From assembly GCF_022770205.1 (NCBI RefSeq), contig NZ_JALEIK010000019.1:62001-126000 (forward strand): a stretch of 64,000 nucleotides of DNA. Reading direction: 5' to 3'. A program made the position numbers and the translations under genes. Shown here in pieces: positions 44,425 through 53,585 of this stretch. Within the stretch, counting starts at the first letter, position 1; each line of letters opens with the position of its first letter. The notes below the pieces were generated by a model. The model saw nothing but the letters and a program-made list of their open reading frames with translations. It was not told the DNA's origin and ran no database searches. This DNA comes from Helicobacter sp. (GTDB taxonomy: Bacteria; Campylobacterota; Campylobacteria; Campylobacterales; Helicobacteraceae).

Positions 44425-45135
44425 TTATTCTTTAGTTTCTTCATCTAAGATAGGTTGAAGCTTGTAACCAAGGCGTGATTGGTTACGGATTAACTCATAA
44501 TAAGTTTTGCGTCTAATGCCATTAATGTGCATACGCAAAGAATCCATTGTCATTTGTTGCCCATTCCAAACTTTTTGACGAAATTCTTCATAAGTAACAG
44601 GATAACCATCACTTTCCAACAGCAAGTCTAAAATTTTACATTCTCTATCGGTGAGTTCAAATACTGCAAATCCTTTTAGGATAGACTTATCGCGGCGCCG
44701 ATAAATAACATTTTGTCCAAGTTCTACAACTTGTTCTTTGTTTATGCCCTTATTGATGTTTAGCAAAAGCACAAAGAGCTCTTCTAAATCCACTGCTTTT
44801 TTAATTAAAGATGTTGCATTGAGTTTGACCATTTCAGCGATTTTTTCCTCATCACTATAAGCTGTCATAAAGATTACAGGAATATTTGGATTGATTTTTC
44901 GCATACTTTTAACCATAGCAATCCCATCTAACTTGCCATCAAGTTTTACATCTGTAATGACAATATCAATTGCTTCACTTTTAAAATATTTTAATGCAAG
45001 CTCCCCTTTTTTGGCAGTAATAATTCTTTTACAACGACGCTCAAGCGGAATCCTAAGCAAGTCTAAGGCAACAGAGTCATCTTCAACAATTAGTAAAGTT
45101 AGTGTGTTTAGTGGCTCTAAAAGTTCTGGTGTCAT
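44425..45135 (-). CDS. Orphan OmpR/PhoB-type response regulator
   Basis: A 236-aa transcriptional regulator. The receiver domain has LLIVEDDSVAL (acidic pair), the phospho-acceptor aspartate in VITDVKLDGKLDG, MTAYS and the lysine in LIKKAV. The C-terminal winged helix has LTDRECKILDLLLE, YPVTYEEFRQKVW, and SLRMHINGIRRKT. The track ORF starts at 45177, but ATG 45135 (MTPELLEPLN) has AGGGA at the right distance. No histidine kinase is adjacent, so the partner is unknown. It is convergent with the small lipoprotein and is followed upstream, on the same strand, by the DUF2325 gene after a gap of 85 bp. Confidence 0.85.
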   Translation of the reverse strand: MTPELLEPLNTLTLLIVEDDSVALDLLRIPLERRCKRIITAKKGELALKYFKSEAIDIVITDVKLDGKLDGIAMVKSMRKINPNIPVIFMTAYSDEEKIAEMVKLNATSLIKKAVDLEELFVLLLNINKGINKEQVVELGQNVIYRRRDKSILKGFAVFELTDRECKILDLLLESDGYPVTYEEFRQKVWNGQQMTMDSLRMHINGIRRKTYYELIRNQSRLGYKLQPILDEETKE

Positions 45136-45220
45136 TTCATTCCCTGTGTATGACTTTTGATAAGAGTTTAAACACAAATTGTATGTTATAAATATTAAAA
45201 AATTAATTAAGTTTTAGTAT

Positions 45221-45532
45221 TTACTCACAAGGGCAGGTTTTATTACAATTTGCTCCAAAAGTTTTCATAAATTCACAATACAGACAGCTTACACTGCGTT
45301 TAGTGCAAATAACAGGAATCTCTTTTTTCTTTGCAGCGTTGCGGAATTTGCGCATTGTGTTATGATTTAAAAAATTCGTAAGCATTACTAGGCATCCAAT
45401 ATTTTGTGGTAAGTCCTTATGATTTACGCTTTCTTTTCTCCCATCCCAATGCGTAATCTTCTTGCATCCTAAGTTTTTAAGAACTGCTTTAATGGGAGTA
45501 ATCTCATCACCACCAATAACCAAAACCGACAT
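45221..45532 (-). CDS. DUF2325 family protein
   Basis: A 103-aa cytoplasmic protein starting with MSVLVIGGDEITPIKAVLKNLG, a Rossmann-like strand and turn typical of DUF2325, with HWDGRK soon after. The C-terminal half has the cysteine pattern CLYCEFMKTFGANCNKTCPC, suggesting a metal or Fe-S site. Function unknown. It is divergent from fur across a 159-bp gap rich in inverted repeats, which suggests iron-responsive control of one or both genes. Confidence 0.72.
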   Translation of the reverse strand: MSVLVIGGDEITPIKAVLKNLGCKKITHWDGRKESVNHKDLPQNIGCLVMLTNFLNHNTMRKFRNAAKKKEIPVICTKRSVSCLYCEFMKTFGANCNKTCPCE

Positions 45533-45568
45533 TCTTTCTCCTTTTGAAAATTGATTTAATTTATAAAA

Positions 45569-45583
45569 TGATAATTAATATCA
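45569..45583. promoter_or_regulatory. Candidate Fur box upstream of fur
   Basis: TGATAATTAATATCA contains facing TGATA/TATCA half-sites resembling the GATAAT units bound by Fur, in the gap between DUF2325 and fur. This supports autoregulation but is only a sequence match. Confidence 0.45.
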
Positions 45584-45590
45584 ACTTAAT

Positions 45591-45617
45591 ATAAAATAAA
45601 AATAATTCTTATTTTAT
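45591..45617. promoter_or_regulatory. 27-bp AT-rich inverted repeat upstream of fur
   Basis: ATAAAATAA and TTATTTTAT are perfect 9-bp arms around AAATAATTC. It lies 75 bp before the fur ATG and upstream of the likely -10 TACAAT (45653-45658). It may be a second Fur operator or a shared promoter element for the divergent genes. Confidence 0.45.
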
Positions 45618-45691
45618 CTTTGATTTATTGCATTCTTTTTGATACAATAGCCATTATCAAGCAACAACTACATATCAATAAGGATTTTATA

Positions 45692-46141
45692 ATGAAAAAA
45701 TATAAAGAATCTCTCAAGACAATTTTAGATAGATTGCATCTATCCATTAAAAAAAATAATTTAAAAAGCTCTAAGCAAAGAGAGTTAATCCTGAAAGTGA
45801 TTTATGAAGACGGAGGACATCTAAGTCCTGAAGATATTTTTACGATTATTAGAAAAACTTGTAAAAACACAAGCATTTCATCAATCTATAGGATTTTATC
45901 CTTCTTGGAAAAAGAAGGATTTGTTAGCTCTATTGAAGTAGATAAGAATGGAAAGCGCTATGAAATTGCAAGCGGATTACACCACGATCACATCATCTGT
46001 GTAGAGTGTGGAGGGATTGAAGAATTTTGTAATGATGAGATTGAAAAACTTCAAGTTGATGTAGCAGAATCCTACAAAGGCAAACTTGTAGGACACGATA
46101 TGATGTTATATGTAGTTTGTCAAAAGTGCTTAAATAAGTAG
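45692..46141 (+). CDS. fur: Ferric uptake regulator Fur
   Basis: Iron-sensing repressor. The 149-aa protein has an N-terminal winged helix (KSSKQRELILKVIYEDGGHLSPEDIF; SSIYRILSFLEKEGFV), the metal-binding HHDHIICVECGGIEEF, and a C-terminal CQKCLNK. Two CxxC pairs indicate the structural zinc site. The extended N-terminus (MKKYKESLKTILDRLHLSIKKN) is like Campylobacter and Helicobacter Fur. The track ORF starts at 45620; the ATG at 45692 with AAGGA upstream is preferred. A PerR role is less likely from the extended N-terminus and DNA-binding text but cannot be excluded. Confidence 0.87.
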   Translation: MKKYKESLKTILDRLHLSIKKNNLKSSKQRELILKVIYEDGGHLSPEDIFTIIRKTCKNTSISSIYRILSFLEKEGFVSSIEVDKNGKRYEIASGLHHDHIICVECGGIEEFCNDEIEKLQVDVAESYKGKLVGHDMMLYVVCQKCLNK

Positions 46142-46187
46142 TCTATGAATCTATGTCTTCTGCTTTCTAAAAACTCCATCTATTTAT

Positions 46188-46220
46188 AAACTTGGTTTGC
46201 GAAAAACTTTTGCAAGTTTT
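46188..46220. terminator. Possible hairpin in the fur/mqnE convergent gap
   Basis: AAACTTG and CAAGTTT form a 7-bp stem with a long, partly self-complementary loop, followed by TTTT on the plus strand. It is the only candidate terminator in the gap after fur. Confidence 0.3.
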
Positions 46221-46227
46221 ACCCTTA

Positions 46228-47283
46228 TTAGTAAGTTTGAATGATATTATAAAGGCTATCGCGCTCTACTGGGATAAATCCCGCATCTTTGATTTCTGCA
46301 ATTAGAGTGTCTTTTGCAATTCCATAGGCACTTTTGCTACCACTTGCGCTTTGGATTGCTTCTCTTTGAATTGTGCCGTCAATATCATCTGCACCAAACT
46401 CTTGTGCAACAAGTGCTAAATTTAACCCTAAAGTTGCCCAATAGGCTTTAATGTGTGGAATATTTGGGAGCAGAATCCTAGCAATTGCAATCGTTTTTAA
46501 AATTTCTTGTCCACTAGGAAACTCAGTAACTTTTAAAAAATTATTTTCTTTTTGATAGACTAGGGGGATAAACGCATTAAAACCCCCGCTTTTTTCTTGT
46601 TGATAATACAAACGCAAGAGATGATCAATACGATGCTCGCGCGATTCTATGTGTCCAAAGAGCATTGTAGCATTAGATTTTTTGCCTAAAGAATGCCAGA
46701 TTCCGTGGATTTTAAGCCAAGTGTTGGAATCTACCTTGCCCTTACAAATATAATTCCGAATTTTTTCATCAAAAATCTCTGCACCACCACCGGGCATAGA
46801 GTCCACACCATTTTGCGCCATTAATTCTAGCACTTCTTTGTGGCTTTTGTTTGAGATTCCACTTAGATAATTGACTTCAGCAGCAGTAAGGGCTTTAATA
46901 TGCACCTGTGGAAACTCCGCTTTAAGGGTCCTAAAAAGTTCTAAATACCATTCTAAATTAAGCTTTGGATTGTGTGCACCTACAATGTGCAACTCTAATG
47001 CGCCCGATTTTATGGAATCCCTAGCAATCTCTAAGACTTGTTCTTTATCCATCGTGTAGGCATTGGGATTTTTTCTGTGCGCAGAGAAGCCACAAAATTT
47101 ACAAATATCAGCACATTGATTAGTGGGGTTAAGGTGACGATTAGAGTTAAAAAATACTTTTTTTTTAAAATATTTTTGTCGCAGAGAATCTGCCATTTTA
47201 CCAAGTGTAAAAATGTCTAAATCATAAAGCTCTAGGGCATTTTTAGAATCTAAAAAATCTTTCTGTTGATAATTTTGCATCAT
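46228..47283 (-). CDS. mqnE: Aminofutalosine synthase MqnE (radical SAM)
   Basis: Second step of the futalosine menaquinone pathway used by Helicobacter and Campylobacter. The cluster motif is NPTNQCADICKFCGF (CxxxCxxC, about residues 53-67). The text LELHIVGAHNPKLNLEWYLELFR, DSMPGGGAEIFDEKIR, NATMLFGHIE and HIKAYWATLGLNLALVAQEFGADDIDGT match MqnE better than the related MqnC, which has a different second motif. Length 351 aa is normal. It is divergent from the PAS gene. Confidence 0.88.
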   Translation of the reverse strand: MMQNYQQKDFLDSKNALELYDLDIFTLGKMADSLRQKYFKKKVFFNSNRHLNPTNQCADICKFCGFSAHRKNPNAYTMDKEQVLEIARDSIKSGALELHIVGAHNPKLNLEWYLELFRTLKAEFPQVHIKALTAAEVNYLSGISNKSHKEVLELMAQNGVDSMPGGGAEIFDEKIRNYICKGKVDSNTWLKIHGIWHSLGKKSNATMLFGHIESREHRIDHLLRLYYQQEKSGGFNAFIPLVYQKENNFLKVTEFPSGQEILKTIAIARILLPNIPHIKAYWATLGLNLALVAQEFGADDIDGTIQREAIQSASGSKSAYGIAKDTLIAEIKDAGFIPVERDSLYNIIQTY

Positions 47284-47415
47284 TAACCTTAAAAGCTAAA
47301 AAGTTTATTGTATATTTTATTTTCAAAACCCTTAATCTTGACTTTTAATAATTTTTTTACAATAATTTCAAGCTCCAAATTTTGGTAATTTATTATACTT
47401 TAAGGGAATAAATAA

Positions 47416-47952
47416 GTGGAATCTGCATTAAAACTTCTAAAAAACGAAGTCTTACTAAAAGATGATACATTAATCACTTCTAAGACAGACTTAAAAGGTA
47501 AGATTACTTATGGAAATCTTGATTTTATTGAATATGGCGTCTATAATGAAAATGAGTTTTTAGGGGAGCCCCATAATCTTGTGCGCCATCCCTTTATGCC
47601 ACGCGCTGCTTTTAAACTTTTATGGGATACAATGGGAAGAAAACAGGAGTTTTTTGCCTATGTTTGCAATCTTTCTAAAAATCGCCAAACCTATTGGGTT
47701 TTTGCAAATGTAACACCCTCTTATGATGAAAACGGAAGGGTAATTGGTTATTATTCTGTGCGTCGCCGACCAAGTAAAGTTGGGATTGAAACAATCATAG
47801 AAATCTATAAGCAATTGCTCTTGCTTGAAAAAGAAAAAGGCTTAGAGGCTAGTATGCAATTTGTGTCAGATTATTTAGAACAAAACAAAACAGAATGGAA
47901 TGAGTTTATCATTAGCCTTCAAAAACAAGCTAAAGCAGGGGGATACCGATGA
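47416..47952 (+). CDS. PAS-domain sensor protein (CetB/Aer-N-like)
   Basis: A soluble 178-aa protein with one PAS domain of the Aer type: [27 protein letters not shown], then [20 protein letters not shown] and [27 protein letters not shown]. Aer-type PAS domains bind FAD and report redox state. In C. jejuni such a protein (CetB) works with a separate membrane receptor (CetA). The next gene here is a membrane receptor and overlaps by 4 bp (ATGA), which strongly suggests the same two-part energy-taxis sensor. The start is GTG with AAGGGAATAAATAA upstream; -10-like TATACT lies at 47394-47399. Confidence 0.8.
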   Translation: MESALKLLKNEVLLKDDTLITSKTDLKGKITYGNLDFIEYGVYNENEFLGEPHNLVRHPFMPRAAFKLLWDTMGRKQEFFAYVCNLSKNRQTYWVFANVTPSYDENGRVIGYYSVRRRPSKVGIETIIEIYKQLLLLEKEKGLEASMQFVSDYLEQNKTEWNEFIISLQKQAKAGGYR

Positions 47953-49325
47953 GAAATTTACTTGTTCTTGGCATTATACTTTGTGCCATTGGCTTTGTGC
48001 TAGAAGCGTTTATGCAAGGGTTTAGCATCTTTTTACTTATTTATGTATTAATTGGAATTATATTAGCGTATGGAATTGTAAAGTTTACAATGCGTGAGCG
48101 CCTTATCCAAAATATACTTAAAGTAACGAAAATGTATCAAAAGGGGCAATTTGAACAACGCGTCCTATATATTCAAGGCGATGAAGATTTATGTGAGATA
48201 GCAAATAATATCAATACAGTGGCAGATAATTTAGAAGCTTTTATGCGTGAAATTAGCACAGCAGTTCATTGCTCCCAAGAAGGTAAATATTATCGCTTAG
48301 CTTATGCACAGGGTTTAAAAGGAGCATTTATTCAAAACATTAATTATATCAATAAAGCATTATTAAAAATTGAGGAAAATGCAAAAGAAAATATCCAAAA
48401 TGCACTTGCAAAGTCATTGCTAGATATGAGTTTAGGTAGCCAAAATGAAAATTTAACAAAAATTTCATCAGACTTAGACGGAGATATGCAGCAACTAGAT
48501 GTGGTAAATGATAATGTTACAAACATCACAAATAGCGCAAAAGATTCACAAAAAGATGTTGCAGGCATTACGGAATCTATTGATGCTTTAATGGTAATTA
48601 TCAACGATAATTTAGCAACCGTAGATAGCTTCACCCAAAAGTCAAAAGATGTGAGTTCAGTTGTAGACATCATTGCAGATATTGCAAACCAAACAAATTT
48701 ACTAGCACTAAATGCTAGCATTGAAGCTGCTAGAGCAGGTGAGCACGGAAGAGGATTTGCTGTTGTTGCTGATGAAGTGCGCCAGCTTGCAGAAAAAACG
48801 CATAAGGCAACAAATGGAATCTCAATGGTCGTTCAAAATATGCAACAAGAAATTGCAGAGATTCAAGATAATTTTGCACAAATTTCAGATTATGCAAATT
48901 CAACACATAGTAATATCACAAATTTTAATGAAGTCTTTGGTAGAATGGAGCAGACCACAGTAACGCTTCAAGAAGTCTTTAATAAACTATCATCGCGCCT
49001 ATTGTATAGCATTTCAAAACTTGAACACATTGTGTATAAATCTAATTTATATTTGAGTTTTAATTTAAGAAAAAAAACTTGTGACTTTAATGCAATTAAT
49101 CCTATCTCTAAATATTTAGATGATGAAAAAATGCTTTTAAAAATTGAAAACCTTGACATTGAGGGGTTAAATCAAACAAAAGTTGCATTGCTTGAGGATA
49201 CAAATTCTGCACTTGAAAAGCTTAGCCAAACACTTACAAAAGAAAATGTAGATTCCATTATTGAAACTTTTGAGGACATTGAAAAATCTTCTAAGCGTGC
49301 TATCACACTCTTAGATGTTGAATGA
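47949..49325 (+). CDS. Chemoreceptor with two short membrane helices and a C-terminal CZB-like domain (CetA-like)
   Basis: A 458-aa receptor with two adjacent N-terminal membrane segments ([34 protein letters not shown]) and almost no periplasmic part, then a HAMP-like region and a signalling domain with [20 protein letters not shown] and [19 protein letters not shown]. After the signalling hairpin, [15 protein letters not shown] and [18 protein letters not shown] resemble the chemoreceptor zinc-binding (CZB) domain, which uses three histidines and a cysteine. The lack of an external sensor and the overlap with the PAS gene suggest it receives its signal from that protein, as CetA does from CetB. 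The CZB-like tail is an addition compared with CetA as I recall it. Confidence 0.85.
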   Translation: MRNLLVLGIILCAIGFVLEAFMQGFSIFLLIYVLIGIILAYGIVKFTMRERLIQNILKVTKMYQKGQFEQRVLYIQGDEDLCEIANNINTVADNLEAFMREISTAVHCSQEGKYYRLAYAQGLKGAFIQNINYINKALLKIEENAKENIQNALAKSLLDMSLGSQNENLTKISSDLDGDMQQLDVVNDNVTNITNSAKDSQKDVAGITESIDALMVIINDNLATVDSFTQKSKDVSSVVDIIADIANQTNLLALNASIEAARAGEHGRGFAVVADEVRQLAEKTHKATNGISMVVQNMQQEIAEIQDNFAQISDYANSTHSNITNFNEVFGRMEQTTVTLQEVFNKLSSRLLYSISKLEHIVYKSNLYLSFNLRKKTCDFNAINPISKYLDDEKMLLKIENLDIEGLNQTKVALLEDTNSALEKLSQTLTKENVDSIIETFEDIEKSSKRAITLLDVE

Positions 49326-49346
49326 TTGATAAAGGGCAAAGAGGTT

Positions 49347-49542
49347 TTATGTATTTTTAAATAATTTAAAATAAAACCAAGCTCCCACTGCTTTCAATTC
49401 CGAATCAATACTTTCTAGTAAGTCATCAAAGTTGTTATAATCTAAAGGCTGATTTTTGTATCATCAGTTAGTTCTCTTGTGATAGCAGCGTGTTATTTCA
49501 ACTTTCTCTTGATTTTTCTCTTGTTGTAAATATCCACGCATT
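49347..49542 (-). pseudogene. Remnant of a small gene (frameshifted)
   Basis: Not in the track. On the minus strand AAGGAGTTACAATG starts a 25-codon frame (MRGYLQQEKNQEKVEITR...) that ends early. Continuing in other frames gives AAITRELTDDTKIS and then LDYNNFDDLLESIDSELKAV to a stop at 49347. The pieces read as one former protein of about 63 aa with at least two disruptions. An antitoxin-like protein is possible, but nothing identifies it. It marks the left edge of the decayed region. Confidence 0.4.
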
Positions 49543-49560
49543 GTAACTCCTTATTTTAAA

Positions 49561-50007
49561 TTAGTATTTAGTATTTAAAGCAGCTAAGAATGTATCAATT
49601 AGAAATTTAAGCAATGCAAAATTTGCACCTATGATTGTAACTACTGAAATAACTCCTGTTGAGATAATAAGCCACATTTGTTTTTTATGGGATTCTGCAA
49701 TCTCCACTTTTAATTCTTGCTTAGTTTCTGCAATTTCTGTTCTTACTTGATTGATTTCAGCCCTTACAAAATCTTTAGTTGCAAGTTCATTTTTTAATCT
49801 CTCTTCTAGCTCTTCTCTTATGGCAGTTGCATTAATAGCTTGCTTACTAACAATCTCATCGGCTACAATTTTTATGGATTCCATAATAATTTGTTCATTT
49901 TTCTCTTGCCCTAATTCTTTAATCTTTTGTTTTAAAAAGGCTAGTAACACAGGAGATAATATTTCTCTTGTTTCTAAATTGCTATTATGTATTGCTTGTC
50001 CACCCAT
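49561..50007 (-). CDS. Coiled-coil protein with C-terminal membrane helix (hypothetical)
   Basis: A 148-aa protein with a long charged helical part (REELEERLKNELATKDFVRAEINQVRTEIAETKQELKVEIAESHKK) followed by one membrane span (WLIISTGVISVVTIIGANFALL). This layout resembles DUF1640-type coiled-coil proteins. The track start is 50028, but the ATG at 50007 (MGGQAIHNSN) has GAAGGA at good spacing. Function unknown. It lies on the opposite strand from the VirB genes and is separated from them by 150 bp; whether it belongs to the element is unclear. Confidence 0.6.
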   Translation of the reverse strand: MGGQAIHNSNLETREILSPVLLAFLKQKIKELGQEKNEQIIMESIKIVADEIVSKQAINATAIREELEERLKNELATKDFVRAEINQVRTEIAETKQELKVEIAESHKKQMWLIISTGVISVVTIIGANFALLKFLIDTFLAALNTKY

Positions 50008-50157
50008 TGTAATTCCTTCAATTTCCATACATATAACTTAATTATACCTAAAATTTTTCATTTTTATATATCGTTTTTTTGGATTTTCCAAGCTTCAAGG
50101 TAGAATTTACAATTTAGATTTTTTAAACAAAACAAATCTATACTTAAAGGAGTGAAG

Positions 50158-51081
50158 ATGCCAGCACAAGAAGAAATTCAAGAAGTTAATGAAGTTAATA
50201 ATAACAAAAATAAAGAGACAACAAGCAAAGAAGAAGGGAATGAAAACAATAAAACAGATACAAGCAATAAAGAATCTCTTTATACAGAATTTCAAGATTT
50301 TAAGCAAAAAACAGAATCCAAAGAAGCAACTCAAGATATAACAAGTCCTTATTATGATGTATCAAGGGAAGGCTCTTTTGAATATTCTGATTATGCAGAT
50401 ACCTTAGCTTTTTATGGACAACCTTTTGCAGAAAACTTTAATGAAGAAGAGTTTTTAGAAGAAGGTAGGAGAATTGAAGAAGCAAAACAAAAAATAGAAG
50501 AGGCAAGGATTGCAGAAGAAAAAGCTAATGCACAAGAAGCAATGCAAATCTTAGGCGAAAAACACGAGCTAGAAAATAAAAAAGAGCTTGTAGAAGAGAT
50601 TTTAAATAACTCCACTCCAGAACAAGCTATTTATGCAACAAAAGAAGCATTAAATAGCGAGGGTGTAGAAAAAGCAAAAGATTCTTTAGAAATCTTAGAA
50701 GAAATGACAGCTTTAAAAGAAGAATTGAAGCAATTAGAAACAGAACAAGGAAAAGAGATGTTTAAGCAATCTATGTAAGAAAATTCACAAGACAAGCCTT
50801 TAGACAATCAAAACAGCAAAGAAAATACACCGCAATTAGAAAATGCAGAATTAAGCCCCGATTCCATTGATGAAATGTATTTAAAGCGTAAGCAACAAAT
50901 CTCTGAAAGAATCCAAGAATTAGAAGAAAATTTTGATAGAAGTGTAGAAAAACTCATTGAAGCAAAGGATATTAATGAGATTTTAAAAGCTCTTTACAAA
51001 ATGAATTATGCACTTTCTTCTATGAAAAAAGAAAATAATAAAATCCAAGAACAAGAACACGAAAGAAGAATGATTATATGA
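50158..51081 (+). pseudogene. Acidic coiled-coil protein of the VirB region, interrupted by an in-frame stop
   Basis: The ORFs 50152-50778 and 50875-51081 are in the same frame, and the frame stays open between them apart from one TAA (50776-50778). Together they form 307 sense codons. The product is highly charged, rich in E, K, N and Q, with heptad-like helices (EEGRRIEEAKQKIEEARIAE; KRKQQISERIQELEENFDR). CAA to TAA by one C-to-T change would explain the stop. No family was recognised. The end overlaps virB4 by 4 bp (ATGA). The start ATG has AAAGGAG upstream. Confidence 0.65.
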
Positions 51082-52712
51082 TTTTTCACAGGAATGATGG
51101 AAAAAGAATTTACGCAAGATTCTTAAGCATAAAAGCCTATGAAACAGAAGAAGTTTCAAGTTTAATCTCTACTTCCGTGCTTAGACAAAATAAAGAATTT
51201 ATGATTTTTATCCATACTGAATGCTACACAAAAGACAAGGCAATTAAACACATTAAAGACATAAAGCCTTTTGCAATGGATGAAATAAAAGTTGAATTAG
51301 AAAATTTAATGAAGGCTATTAATACAGACAGAGAAACACTAATGCTTGTTAGCTATTCTATTTTAGTCACTGCTGATTCTAAGGAAATCTTAAATGAAAA
51401 TTGTAATGATTTACTAGGAACACTTGAAAATCAAAATTTAGCAGTTGTTAGAGAAACGCTAAACCAAAAACCCCTTTATTTTTCATTCTTTCCAAGTAGA
51501 GGCAATTTAAATGTCAGAAAAAGAAGCCTGCAAAGCTCAAATCTATCCACCATTATCACTTTTGAAAATGATATTGTAGGAATCAAAGAGAATCGTTGGA
51601 GAAAAATGCCAATTACCTATTTCAAGCATTTAAGTGGAAGTCCATTCTTATTTAATTTTCACGAAGATGAATCCAAAAGCGCAACAGGACATACCATTAT
51701 CGTGAGTGGAACAGGTAGCGGTAAAACAATGCTAACACAATTTTTAATGCTAAACCTTTTTAAATACAACATTAATATCTTTGCAATGGACAAACTGCGT
51801 GGAATGCGTGTTTTTACTGAATTTTATGGTGGGGAGTATAATGATGCAGAAGACGATTTTAAGTTTAACCCCTTTACTTTAGCAAACACTATGGAGAATA
51901 AGCAATTTTTAAATTTTTTCTTATGCAAAATGGCAGACATTAAAACAAATGAACACAAACACATTAATCAAGTCGCAAAAACAATAAAGGCTTTAACAAG
52001 CTATACAAAAACAACACCAACACTACAAGATTTTCAAACAGCACTTCCAACAGATTATGAAATTGACTTAAAGGCAAAATACCAAAAATATTTAGATTCT
52101 ATGTTTAACAATAAAGAAGATACTTTAGATTTTTCTAAGCAACTCTCTATCTTAAATATGGATTCCATATTGAAAAATCCAGACTTAGCAAGCCTATCAG
52201 CACTTTATATATTCCATAAATTAAAAAATGTTTCTAAAAATAGTGGCAAGGGATTTTTTATTTTCATTGATGAATTAAAAGACTACCTATTAGAAGAAAC
52301 AATGCGTGAATCAATCCTAGAGATTAGAAAAATTAATGGGATTATTATGATGGCAGTTCAAAATTTAGACTTTTTTAATGTAATCCCTAAAAGCCAAAGC
52401 TTCATTGATAATATGAGTAACTTTATCATTTTTCCAACAACTGATGAAAGCGTTTTAGAAAATCTACAAATAAAAGCGCAATTAACAGGCGGGGAAATTG
52501 ACTTTTTAAGAAAAACACAAATCAGCGAAAGAAAAATCCTTTTAAAACAAAAAAGACTCAATAAAAGCGCAATTTTAGATGTGGATTTATCTTCTTTAGG
52601 AGGGTATTTAAACACTTTTAGCTCTGAAGCATTAGATGTCAATAGAATGATGGATTTAAAAAGATTCCACACGGATAAGTGGAGAGAATTATATTTACAA
52701 GGAGAAAGTTAA
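51078..52712 (+). CDS. virB4: VirB4-type conjugation ATPase, apparently N-terminally shortened
   Basis: Type IV secretion ATPase. Walker A is VSGTGSGKTML (about residues 208-218), Walker B FIFIDELKD (about 394-402), and MMAVQNLDFFNVIP is the usual motif-D-like segment. VirB4 proteins are normally about 800 aa with Walker A near residue 430. Here there are 544 aa, and the N-terminus RNDGKRIYARFLSIKAYETEE corresponds to a point roughly 200 residues into the family. Thus the 5' part seems lost, although the ATG overlaps the previous gene in a natural-looking way. Activity is doubtful. It is the largest open gene of the degraded VirB locus. Confidence 0.75.
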   Translation: MIFHRNDGKRIYARFLSIKAYETEEVSSLISTSVLRQNKEFMIFIHTECYTKDKAIKHIKDIKPFAMDEIKVELENLMKAINTDRETLMLVSYSILVTADSKEILNENCNDLLGTLENQNLAVVRETLNQKPLYFSFFPSRGNLNVRKRSLQSSNLSTIITFENDIVGIKENRWRKMPITYFKHLSGSPFLFNFHEDESKSATGHTIIVSGTGSGKTMLTQFLMLNLFKYNINIFAMDKLRGMRVFTEFYGGEYNDAEDDFKFNPFTLANTMENKQFLNFFLCKMADIKTNEHKHINQVAKTIKALTSYTKTTPTLQDFQTALPTDYEIDLKAKYQKYLDSMFNNKEDTLDFSKQLSILNMDSILKNPDLASLSALYIFHKLKNVSKNSGKGFFIFIDELKDYLLEETMRESILEIRKINGIIMMAVQNLDFFNVIPKSQSFIDNMSNFIIFPTTDESVLENLQIKAQLTGGEIDFLRKTQISERKILLKQKRLNKSAILDVDLSSLGGYLNTFSSEALDVNRMMDLKRFHTDKWRELYLQGES

Positions 52713-52828
52713 TGTTAGCCAAATTAATCCTTACAGCAGGAATGATTATATTCATCAGTGGTTGTGGTTCAAAAATCCATAAAACAAGCCCTTGTGCTTG
52801 TTTTACATACGAAGAGATACTAGGATAA
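52712..52828 (+). CDS. Small VirB7-like lipoprotein
   Basis: Only 38 aa, absent from the track. The start overlaps the virB4 stop by one base (TAATG) after GGAGAAAG. A hydrophobic signal (LILTAGMIIFI) ends in the lipobox ISGC at residues 15-18, leaving a 21-residue mature peptide with two cysteines (SPCACFTYEE). Position between virB4 and virB8 and size match VirB7/ComB7-type lipoproteins that brace VirB9. It is one of the few genes of this element that seems undamaged. Confidence 0.6.
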   Translation: MLAKLILTAGMIIFISGCGSKIHKTSPCACFTYEEILG

Positions 52829-52831
52829 ATA

Positions 52832-53581
52832 ATGGTAGCTAACGATAATGATTTAAGAAAAGACCCTAATTACATCTTTAGTTTAGAAAAAAACATCAAA
52901 AAACACTTTTGCTTTTAGTTGCAATTTTATCAATCTTATTAATGCTTGCGCTATTGATTATCTTAATGCTAATGCCGCTTAAGGAAAAAGAGCCTTACTT
53001 GGTATTCTTTTCAAAATGCAGACAATAATTTTGTAAGAGTAGTGCAAGGCAACTACAATATAAAGGCTGATACAGCCTTATTAAAAAGCATTATAAGCGG
53101 TTATGTGCTTGATAGAGAAACGATTAATAGAATTAATGATGAAGAGAGATACAGAAAGATAGCTTCACAGAGCGAAAACAAAGTCTGGAAAGCTTTTGAA
53201 AGATTAGTAACCCAACGAGGAAGCATTTACACAACTCCTAATCTTTATAGAGAAATTGAAATTATCAACACTTCTATCCTAAGTAAAAATGTTGCTTTAG
53301 TGGATTTTATCGCAACCACACAACAAGGTGTAGTTAAAAACATCTCACGCTTTAGAGTAAGCATCCAATACGACTTTATCAATAGGGAAATCACACAAGA
53401 ATCTGTTCCAAACAATCCAACAGGCTTTATTGTTAAAGAGTATCAAGCAACAAAAATTAACATTGAAAATCAAAACACAACTCAAGAAAAGAAGCAAGAA
53501 ACTCCATTAGAAAACAATCAAACAAGCAAAACAGAAAATGACACAAAAATAAAAGAAGCAATATTGGATAAAAAGGATTAG
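52832..53581 (+). pseudogene. virB8: virB8 pseudogene with two compensating frameshifts
   Basis: The N-terminal frame (MVANDNDLRKDPNYIFSLEKNIKK) stops at 52916-52918. In the next frame the expected membrane helix follows (TLLLLVAILSILLMLALLII and MPLKEKEPYLVFF), and the original frame resumes as NADNNFVRVVQGNYNI through the periplasmic domain. One A is missing from the run at 52898-52903 and one is extra at 53013-53016. Corrected, the protein has the VirB8 plan: short cytoplasmic part, one helix, periplasmic domain with YRKIASQSENKVWKAFERLV, and a Q/N/K-rich tail. VirB8 is an inner-membrane scaffold of the translocon. Confidence 0.75.
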
Positions 53582-53585
53582 CAAG

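Noticed and set aside
48344-48721. 125-aa minus-strand ORF opposite the CetA-like receptor
   Set aside because: A shadow of the helical signalling domain; the same effect produces 18834-19232 opposite the other chemoreceptor.
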